21,862 bases of DNA from Isohypsibius dastychi (Eukaryota > Tardigrada > Eutardigrada > Parachela > Isohypsibiidae), in the NCBI GenBank assembly GCA_034696485.1, contig JAQIWT010000377.1, positions 1 to 21,862 on the forward strand, given 5' to 3'. The translations under genes were made by a program, and so were the position numbers. Under the pieces are notes generated by a model. It saw only the letters and a list, made by a program, of their open reading frames with translations, searched no databases and was not told the DNA's origin. This document shows positions 9,384 through 18,226 of this stretch, piece after piece (positions within the stretch are counted from its first letter, which is position 1; each line of letters begins with the position of its first letter).

Positions 9384-12300
9384 CTAGCAATTCTTCTCGT
9401 CACTTCCTCCTGGACAATCCTTCCGGCCTAAAACACAGAGATACGGTCAGTTATTTCTAATAACTCAGCTGTCTTACTCCTCACCGTCACAAATTGCACT
9501 CGTGAAAATGCAGACTCTCTCGTCGCTGGTACAAGGCACCATGTAGCTCTCACAATTTGAAACTGAAAAACATAAACAGGCTGGAGCTACGGAAAACAAC
9601 CTTATCATTTCAGCTAACCTTTGACAGTTATGCTGAAACCCGAATAACCAAACGAGTCATCCGTGTCGAAAACCACAAGCTACGAACATGAACTCTGTTC
9701 TAAATCAGTAACATGAGTGTTTCTGAACTTTTCAGAACCAACCGCTTCGTTTCCAGTAGTTACGAAACCAGCTGGCCCCGTTGTATCACAATACTTCGCA
9801 ATCGGCTCAAAGTATTCGTCGAACAGCTCAACATAATCGAACGTACATCCCGTCTCCAAACGGAAATCGTTTGTATAGAACTGTAAAGCATTCATTGCAG
9901 TTACCTTTATAGACCTTTTTAAATGTGTACCACAAGGCGTTTGCCGGAGGGTGCGATGATTCGAAGTCCACATCGAAGGTTATTTGGGTAGACATTGGGG
10001 TAATTTGGTGAGGTTAGAGTAATGTTCTCATTTTCCAGCAAATAAATATCCGAGTTGGAAGGATCATCTTGATCTTCACCACAAATGGAGAAGACTGCCG
10101 GTCTTGGTGGTGCGAGGGACACTGTGATGTTGAATCCGCGGTATTCACCAGTGTCGTCCGTGGTGAACTGTATGAACTGAGCACAGAAGTCCAGGTCTTG
10201 TATTGTTCAAAAAAGATGATTTTTCTGGCTTACGACAACGTTTCCGGTTACGAGCAAGTTGACTGGCCCAGTAGAGCCACAGTAGTCGTTCCCTGCCACA
10301 TATAAGTTGTCCTTCAGACAATCTTGTTCAAGTTCAAAGTCTGTTGCAGTGATCTTTGAAACAAGCTTCAATTATAACAATGAAAGTTTTGAAGAACACA
10401 AGCGAGAATACCCGCAGTTTCTGGGTCAAGTCGGGCGAGGAAACGAACCACCAGCAGTAATGATCCCCGGGGTATCTGTTGGGGTAGTTTTGTGACAAGA
10501 GAGTGACGGATGAGTTAACAATAATGTTGCTGAAGCAGGCTATAATGAGGTTGTTTTTTCTGGTCACAAATTTAAATCGGCAGGACAGAGCTGGTCCTTA
10601 CGGATCTCGGAAGGTGTTCCTGTCAATGTTTCAGTATAGCTTGGGCTATAGCTCGTGCCTACAGTCGTCGTTGAGTTGCTCAGGGAGTACGATTTCACGG
10701 TAATGTTGAACCCCGATAACTGACTTGATGAATCGCTGGTGAAAAAAGCACTCTGAAACACAATTGTAAGGAATAAAGTCGGTTCCACTTCGACCTTAGA
10801 TAGATCCGCAACTCTACCCCCGCCCCCCCCCCCCCTACTGATTGGTACCATACGTTTTGTTCCCAAGCGCTATGCATGCTGATCGAGTGTCCTCAATTTG
10901 ATTTCTCTGACTTTGACCATAACAATCACGATAGCCAGCCTGTCATCTCTACTGTACTAGGTATGAAGTTACGATTACAGTGACTGATCCAACGTAGTGT
11001 CACGGTCATTTTGAAATGTCTACTCAGTTCAATCTCGACAACGCAGGTGATTGACAACAGTGCTGGCTTACACGATGGTTCCAGTGAGGTGGAGTGGAGG
11101 GTTCGCTTCGCTTTTTTTAGCCAAGCGGGAGCGATAAAGAGACGCAGCACCCTGTTCCAGGCACCCCCATCCCCACGCGGCAACCACTCATTGAGAACAC
11201 ACCTCTGTATGGCGGGAGATGCGTAACATCCAAAAACTGTCTGAACAATTCCATAGAAAAAAGATGAACTGTGACGTAGATGTCTATGGTGTTCTGGGTG
11301 GAGGTCTAACAGTCTCCTCACTAGGGCAGAGTTCGATTTTCGCCCTGTGCAGAGGGTTTAGTGTAGATATTGTAACCGACGTTGGTGCTACCATTTAACC
11401 CCCCTGCTCTGCTGCGTTCACTCACAACATCTTCGGGAAGTCATTCAGCGTGTGATCGGTCGTTCGTCATGACTTTCGGCTAATACGAAGTGATAAATGA
11501 TAAGTCTTATGAAAACTGTCTTGTCATATGTTGCCCTTCCGCCAATTGGGGAGAATCCCCATTGGAACATTCCCGATTGTCGTATCTTGACAGAACAAAC
11601 CAAAGTTCTACTAAAGTTTTGCAGTCTTACAATGGAGTTCTCCTCGTAATACAGAGATTTAGGTCCAATGTTGCCACAGAATCTCTCAGTTTGAAACCCC
11701 TCGTACGGTCCAAATCCAAGCTGGTCATATTTGCAATCATTGGAATTCTCCAGCTGGAAACGTATAGCATCAAACTGAAAATACATCGCTGACTTAGAAC
11801 TGTTGAAGAACAAAGAGTTCATTGCTCACCACAAAACCGTTTCCCGAATACGTGGTGAAATTCCATTTACAATCCACATTTGGGGGATAATTTGCGGGGA
11901 AGTTCGGGCTAGTGAATGATCTCACTTCATTGTCGTTTAGGAAAAACTGTCCACCACAAGCTCGTGGTTCTACGGAGACCGTGATGTTGAATCCGCGATA
12001 TTCATTATCGCGGTCCGTTTTGAACTCTACAAACTGAGCGCAAATGTCCAGATCATGTATAGTCCAAAAAAAAATGCGCCGTTCTGTGGCTCACGTTAAA
12101 ATCGCCAGATAGAAGAAGGTTGTTTGGCCCAGTGGAGCCACAGTAAGCTGTCCCTGCCACATGTAAGTTGTCCTTCTGACAATATTGCGACCTTTCAAGT
12201 TCAAAATCTGTTGCAGTGACCTTTGGAAACAAGCTTTGATTATATCAACGAAAGTTTTGAAGAAGGGAAGAGTGTTACCCGCAGTCTTTGGGTGGAGTCG

Positions 12301-15300
12301 GGTGCAGAAAAGACCCACCAACAATCCAGATAGCGGGGGTACCTGTTCGGGTAGTTTGGTGACAAAAGAGTGACGGATGAGTTTACAACAGTGTTGCTGA
12401 AGCAGGCTGTAATGAGACTGTACACTCTGATCACAAATTTAAAGCGTAAAAACAGGGCTAGATCTTACGGAGCTCGGATGGTGTTCCTGTTGATGTCTCA
12501 GTATAGCTTGGACTATAGCTTGTGCCCACAGTCGTAGTTGAGTTGCTCATGGAGTACGATTTCACGGTAATGTTGAATCCCAAGAACTGATTCGATGAAT
12601 CGCTGCTGAAAAAGGCGCTCTGAAACACAATGCTCATGAATGAAGTCGGTTACAGGCCGATCTTGAATATCCCAGAGCTCCCCCCCCCCCCAACAGAGAT
12701 TGGGTTTACGCGTTTTGTCCTCAGGCGCTATAAATGCTGTCAATGTCGCCTCATTCATTGCTCTGACTTTGACCATATTCGTCACGGCAGTCACCGCAGC
12801 AACCTACGGTATTCCAGTATGGCGGGAGACGAGTAAAATTGACCAGGTCAAAAAACTTTCTGAACAAGTGCATAGAAAAAGCTGAACTGCGCCGTGGATG
12901 TCTATGGTGTTGTGGGTGTCACCTCATTAGGGAAGAATTCCATTTTCCCCCTGTACAGATGTTTTACTGCATATACAATAAGACCGCCGTTGGTGCTGCC
13001 ATTTAACCCCCACACTGATGCGTTCAATCACAACTTCCTCGGGGAGCCACTCAGCCTGTGATCGGTCGTTCGTCATGACTCTTGACTGATACGAAGAGAT
13101 TCAACGATAAGTGCCATGAAAACTGCTATGTCATGTGTTATCCATCCGCTTAGAGCATTCCTTTGCCTACCCTAACAGCACCAACCACAGCTCTACTAAA
13201 GTTTTGCAGTCTTACAATGGAGTTCTCCTCGTAATACAGTGATTTAGGTCCAATGTTGCCACAGAATCGCTCAGTTTGAAACCACTCGTACGGTCCGAAT
13301 CCAAGCTGATCATATTCGCAATCACTGGAATTCTCCAGCTCGAAACGTCTAGCATCAAACTGAAAACACATCGCTGACTCAGAATTGTTGAAGAACAAAG
13401 GGTTCATTGCTCACCACAAAACCGTTTCCCGAATACGTTGTGAAATTCCATTGACAATTCACATTTGGGGGATAATTTGCGGGGAAGTTCGGGCTAGTGA
13501 ATGATATCACCTCGTTGTCGTCTAGGAAAAACTCTCCACCACAAGTGAATGGTTGCACGGTTGTGTAGCCTTGCGGCAAGGTTGTTGGATTTGGTGGTTC
13601 TAAGGAGACCGTGATGTTGAAACCGCGGTATTGACCAGCACCGTCAGTTCTAAATTCTATGAACTGAGCGAAAATGTCCAGGTCTGTCACAGTTAATTAA
13701 AAGAGATGTTCTGTAATTACGATAATGTCTTCAGAAAGGAGAAGATTGTCTGGCCCAATAGAGCCACAGTAAACGTTTCCTGCCACGCTGAAACTGTCCT
13801 TCTGACAATATAGGAAAGATTCAAGTTCGAAATCCGTCGCTGTGACCTTTTAGGAGAAGTTTAGTTTGTCACTATGAAGAATTTGAAAAAGTCAAACAAG
13901 TTACCCGCAATGTTTGATTAGAGTCGGGCGCCGAGAAGGACCACCAGCAGTAGAAATCTCTAGGGTATGCGTTGGGGTAGTTCGGCGACAAGAGGGTGAA
14001 GGATGAGTTGACAACAGTGTTGCTGAAACAGGCTGCAATGAGAGTGTTTTCTCAGATCATAAATTTAAACCGGGAGAACAGGTCTAGTACTTACTGAACT
14101 CGGAGGGTGTTTCTGTCCATGCCTCACTATAGTTTGGACCATGGCTCGTACTTATAGTCGTAGGTGGGTTGCTCAGGGAGAATGATTGCACGGATATGTT
14201 GAATCCGGCGAACTCATTTGATGCGTCGCTGGTGAAAATTGCGCTCTGAAACAACGTTATTGAACCAAATCGGTTGAACACCGACCTTTAGTTTACCCTC
14301 ATCCTCCAGCCACCGACGGAGGTTGGTTTTTCCTACCCGCTACACATCTTGAACGAGTGTAGTGTCATTAATTTCTCAAATTTTGACTGTTACGGCAGCG
14401 TTTATTTACTACGACTACGTCCCGAATTTCGTTGAGGGCGCAAGTGCGCCGATTTATCCACATGGAGCGGAGCGAAGCGGAGTGCATGGTGGTCAGACCA
14501 CAGCTATGTGGGCTGATAATCGTCAGTTTCATGCCATACTTGGAAAAACTGACTACTCTGTATAGTTATGATAATTTACGCGTCTGTCTCCCGCCACATG
14601 AGGCGAAGGGCACGAGACTGATGCCGCGGAAGGCGCGGTATTTATCACTCGTAGGGCATCGGAATAAATACTCAGGAATGTGGCACGTCCGATGCCCAGA
14701 TGCCAGAAAACTGAATCCACCGCTTTTGCTGTCTTGCTCTGCTGCCTGCCGCGGTGAATGCCCATTCTCTAGAACACGTGCTCTAGTGGTCAGCAGGGCT
14801 ATAAATAGAAACGATATTCTGTTTGTCTGTCTCTCACTCACTCTCTCTCCCTCTTTCAATGCCCATACGCTATACCCGTCCTCCCCCCCTCCCCTCCTTC
14901 GAGTAACACGGGGTTTAAAAAATGGTTCGTACGCTGCCAGATTCCCACATCTTGTGGGGCCAGAAATTGGTATTCGTCACGGCAGTTCCGGCAGTCAGAC
15001 TCTCTTTCCCAATATAGCAGTAGGTCCCAAAAACCCAAAACCACCACCAGAATCCGTGACTGAAGGCCCGGCTAGTGAGACCAAGAGAAGTTGGCCAGTT
15101 GCACTCACTGACCGTTGGAAAAGGCGACGTAACTGATTCCCAAAACAGAGTACCATTATTTAACGCTTCGCAGTTTCTGCGCATTGAGCAGGTTCTCACT
15201 GCACGCGGCAACAAAACATTTGTCATGCAATGTGTCGATCACGCAGCTGATTCCGAACAGTGGTGCCTAAGATGAAATTTCCACTGAAGGGAGGGTCTAC

Positions 15301-16292
15301 TTTTGCTTCCAATAAGCGAGGCGAACGCGGGAATGGGGAGGGGGTGCAGCAGAACTTCCGAGTTTCAGTGAGCACTTGAAAAAGTGCTTTTATTGATGAC
15401 TTGATTGATGAACTCCATTTCGATGAATCAATCGAATCATCCGTTGCGGAAAATGTCGCCTTTTGGTAACCTTGGTTTTTTTGATCAATAGCTACAGTAA
15501 TTCCAGTCTGATGAATGCAAAAATCGGCTCGATCTGATCTGACCAATTTTTATGCCCTATCCAATGACCTACAGCTGCTAATTTTAAGACAAGTATTGGC
15601 AAAAGTAACCTCAGGATCAAGCCTAAAGACTTTTACCGCTATTCACCAGTCTCCAAGAAATAATATGTAATAGCGGTCACACTGAAGGTCAGTGGGAAAA
15701 AGCCTCCGGAAAATAGTTGGCCATGTTGGCGAACCGCCCGGGGTAAATTGATGGTGCCCAATTTAAATTTGTTATTTACCGGTAGGTAAACAAACACTTC
15801 GACTACGTTAGCTTTCCAACCAATATTGCAATATTCTTACAGCGGAGCAGTCATTGTAGTGAAGTAATTTAGGTCCACGGTTGCCACAGAACCGCTCCGT
15901 TTGGTTCCACTGGTACGGTCCGAACCCAAGCTGATCATACTTGCAATCTTGAGAATTCTCCAGCTCAAAACGTAGAGCTACGAACTGAAAACATCAGCGC
16001 TGTAGAACCGGTGAAAAATAAAATTTCTGTTTCTCACCGTGAAACCATTTCCTGGATTTGTTGTGAAATTCCATTGACAGAAAGAATTCGGTGGATAATT
16101 TACGGGAAAATTCGGACTAGTGAATGATGTCACTTCATTGTCCTCTACGAAAAACTGTCCACCACAATCAGCAAACCGTTGCTCGGTTGAATAGTCTTGT
16201 GGCCTTGCGGTTGTGCTTGAACGCTGTGCGAGGAGCGTAGAATGTGAAATGGACAAAATCACGAGACCTGCTAAAACTAACATGGTGGCCAT
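9384..16292 (-). CDS. Secreted protein with seven CUB domains and a C-terminal LDLa
   Basis: Twenty exons in transcript order: 16292-16038, 15984-15841, 14245-14095, 14032-13905, 13846-13721, 13663-13415, 13359-13216, 12619-12469, 12406-12279, 12220-12095, 12033-11830, 11774-11631, 10752-10602, 10539-10412, 10353-10234, 10176-9931, 9880-9743, 9679-9619, 9562-9485, 9427-9384; total 2916 nt, 971 residues. The start MATMLVLAGLVILS is a signal peptide with a TATA box upstream. CUB1, 3 and 5 open CGG(Q/E)FF(V/L)-DNEV and carry DQLGFGPY. CUB2, 4 and 6 open CFSN--VNSS. CUB7 opens CGEDQDDPSNSD and keeps FDYVELFD, a calcium-binding pattern. The LDLa has six Cys and CDG-KDCPGGSDE. Ser/Thr-rich linkers (such as SNSTTTVGTSYSPSYTET) follow CUB1, 3 and 5 and may be O-glycosylated. 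Exon lengths repeat as 144/151/128/126 or 120, and the last four exons match the three-CUB gene in length. Likely an extracellular scaffold or binding protein; ligand unknown. Confidence 0.85.
10234..12033 (-). repeat. CUB-pair cassette 3 of the seven-CUB gene
   Basis: Five exons (204, 144, 151, 128, 120 nt) encode the end of CUB4, CUB5 and most of CUB6. The first exon is 45 nt shorter than in cassette 2, losing the linker between the two CUBs. The 878-nt intron (10753-11630) holds about 280 nt not seen in cassette 2, plus a poly-C tract near 10820-10838 that has a counterpart in the matching intron near 12680-12691. Confidence 0.75.
12095..13663 (-). repeat. CUB-pair cassette 2 of the seven-CUB gene
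   Basis: Five exons (249, 144, 151, 128, 126 nt) encode the end of CUB2, CUB3 and most of CUB4. It is very similar to cassette 3, including intron bases: both contain GATCGGTCGTTCGTCATGACT (here about 13057-13080, there about 11454-11474) and GATGTCTATGGTGTT. Confidence 0.8.
14400..15840. other. Long intron of cassette 1, no gene recognised
   Basis: This part of the 14246-15840 intron holds a 234-codon + strand frame (14432-15136) with low-complexity, Pro/Ser/Arg-rich translation and no recognisable domain; I do not call it a gene. It also holds a 10-bp perfect inverted repeat (GGGCATCGGA at 14654-14663, TCCGATGCCC at 14688-14697), a CT-rich stretch near 14825-14900, and one copy of the dispersed element at 15623-15678. 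Confidence 0.5.
15623..15678 (+). repeat. Short dispersed element, copy 1
   Basis: About 56 bp with palindromic ends (ACCGCTATT ... AATAGCGGT) around a CTCCAAGAAA core. An inverted, mostly matching copy lies at 17432-17489. It could be a miniature inverted-repeat element or a conserved structured sequence. Confidence 0.65.
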
Positions 16293-16310
16293 CGTACAAC
16301 GAAATGGAAA

Positions 16311-16340
16311 CTGCACACAGTAAGAAGCAGTTAATATATA
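16311..16340 (-). promoter_or_regulatory. TATA box and initiator of the seven-CUB gene
   Basis: On the - strand TATATATTAA starts at 16340. An initiator-like TGCAGTT has its A at about 16312, 28 bases downstream, the normal spacing. That gives a 5' UTR of about 20 bases before the ATG at 16290-16292 and supports that start. The bases CTGTGTGCAG could instead be a splice acceptor. Confidence 0.5.
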
Positions 16341-16742
16341 GGGAATGAAACTTAGAATAGTAAGCTGATGAGATCAGGACGACGTTCTCGAAATGAAAAC
16401 GGAAGGTTGCGTTGGCGGAGAACAATGAAGTGAACGTAATTCTAACCGACAACCGATAAGCCTCTGCAGCTATTGTCTGTTATCAAACTGTCCGTTATCG
16501 TATCCCTACGTTTGTTTCAAATTTCACACAATAAGGTGATAAATTTGCTTTTTGAAAGATCGAGCGGAAAAAAACTTCCTTCTGATAACCATTCTTAAAC
16601 AGGAGCAACAACCTGACTGAGTATTTGACCACCACGATCAGGACAACTTAAATTTTTCGGAGGCTTTTCTCGAAATGACCTTCAGTCCCATGTCGGACGA
16701 AGAATGGATTTACAAGATTTCATCGCTTTTCGAGAAATCTCT

Positions 16743-16783
16743 ATGTGATTTCCATTCCGGTTCCATTCGAATGGAAATCACAT
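16743..16783. repeat. Perfect 15-bp inverted repeat (hairpin)
   Basis: The two 15-base arms are exact complements separated by 11 bases. It lies about 450 bases upstream of the seven-CUB gene start, at the edge of the TTTCCAT-rich block. Confidence 0.8.
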
Positions 16784-17431
16784 GGGTTTACCGTGGATTT
16801 GGTGTTGACGCCAACTCGAGAAATTCCTTTTCGACATCGCTTTCTATTACCTGTGTTTTCCATTAACACAAATGGAATTTTCGGGAAACATGCAGAAAAA
16901 ACTCTGAAATTTTTTTCGCGCCCAGGAACCTGTGTTTTCCAATCATGGAAATGGAGTTTCAATGTAAACTTCAGGGATCTCTTTTAGCGTCTATTTTCAG
17001 TTTGCGCACCCCTTGTTTGAGTTGTTTCATTGAAACAGAATTGAAACTGAACGAAAAAATTTGGGCTGGCATTTCCATTTTTATGCTGTTTTCCTGTATT
17101 TTCCATTGGCATTCTCTTTGAACACGAAAACGAAAAATGGCAAGTCCACACAATATTCCGGTTCGATCCTCACTGAGTCTAATAAAACCAGTTGGTTGTT
17201 TTTACCTTTTGCACCCCAGGTTGTTGCATTAACAATCCATTTTCAAGTCTATTGTTCATTTATGACTTTTTTATTCCAATTCTATTTTGCAGCCGCTGAA
17301 AAAAACAGATTCCCCTGCAAAATCCATTGCTGTCTGCCCCTTTCAGCAGCCTTTTAATTCCCTTACTCCAGGATGCATTGCCAGGTCACAGAACCAGTAA
17401 GGGAAATACCAGATTGTCGGACCTGGGGTTC

Positions 17432-17489
17432 GACCGCTATTCAACATATCTTTCTTGGAGAATGGTAGATAGCGGTAAATGACTTTAGA
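17432..17489 (-). repeat. Short dispersed element, copy 2 (inverted)
   Basis: On the - strand this reads TAAAGTCATTTACCGCTAT, then CTCCAAGAAAGATATG, then AATAGCGGTC. Aligned with copy 1 at 15623-15678 it differs at only a few positions and small gaps. Confidence 0.65.
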
Positions 17490-17984
17490 CTAAATTTCAG
17501 GAATTGAAATTTGTGACTGCTGCATCAAGAATCACAAGCTATTACTCAAGAGATCCGACACACTTGGTACTGTTTTGCGCGTTTGGGCTTCCGCGCTGAA
17601 CGGTCAAAACTTTGATATATAACTTTGACACACTTTGTTCATTTGCTTCGGTGAGTACTTAGATGTCCTAATGCCGTTTCTGTGGGTTAGACTATTTTGC
17701 GTCGCTTTGATGTCGTAGATGATCACAAATGTAAAAGGATTTATCATACCATGGAGAGCCAGAAAATAACAATCATGAACACAGCGTTCGAGCTCTCAAG
17801 TCTTTGACATATGCAATATAGGTCGAGCTTGACAGCCACCTGAGAAACTCAGGGTCACGCAATCGCGAAACCATGACATGAGCCATCACATCTGATTAGC
17901 TCACCACCATCCTTCACGAATAGTACCAACAGTCGTTCGCCAAGTTTCACCTCTTACTATTCGAACCATGGACATGGCTCAGGC

Positions 17985-17990
17985 TTTATT
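17985..17990 (-). terminator. Possible poly(A) signal AATAAA of the GPCR gene
   Basis: On the - strand AATAAA lies about 240 bases beyond the GPCR stop codon. It is canonical, but a chance match is possible. Confidence 0.3.
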
Positions 17991-18226
17991 TTCGGGGAAT
18001 GTGGTGCGCAGTCAGTCACACATTCCAAAACCCAGCTCGAATTTAAAAACCCCACATTCAAAAGCTGTTCGCAGGATTGAACTGGCAACTTAAAAGAAAT
18101 AAAACGGACTAACAAACATGGATTTTATATGGGAAATGTGACGTGCTAAACAACGAATCGGCTTGATATAGTATTCACGCCATCTTGCAAAGGTGCCCTG
18201 TTCAAAGCCGTTTGGTTATTACCGTT

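Larger units (their letters stand above)
13721..16292 (-). repeat. CUB-pair cassette 1 of the seven-CUB gene
   Basis: Five exons (255, 144, 151, 128, 126 nt) encode signal peptide, CUB1 and most of CUB2. The intron between the 144- and 151-nt exons is 1595 nt, longer than in the other cassettes. Its 3' part (about 14250-14400) resembles the matching introns of cassettes 2 and 3, and the rest looks inserted or diverged. Confidence 0.7.
16341..18226. other. Intergenic region with TTTCCAT-rich inverted repeats
   Basis: No gene recognised; several 60-100-codon frames at 16675-17357 have no domain and overlap repeats. A perfect 15-bp inverted repeat (ATGTGATTTCCATTC at 16743-16757, its complement at 16769-16783) has an 11-base loop. 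CCTGTGTTTTCCA recurs near 16850 and 16929, and many ATGGAAA/TTTCCAT pieces follow to about 17250, suggesting an old non-autonomous transposon. The second copy of the dispersed element is at 17432-17489. Confidence 0.5.

Noticed and set aside
14432-15136. 234-codon open frame on the + strand
   Set aside because: It lies inside an intron of the seven-CUB gene, has low-complexity translation from CT-rich and repeat DNA, and shows no domain, splice context or homologous motif.
16675-17357. Several 60-98 codon frames on both strands
   Set aside because: They fall in a TTTCCAT-rich inverted-repeat block, and both strands are open at once, as expected from repeats.
17421-17441. GGGGTTCGACCGC resembling a tRNA B box
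   Set aside because: No A box, acceptor stem or anticodon arm at proper distance; it lies at the edge of the dispersed element.
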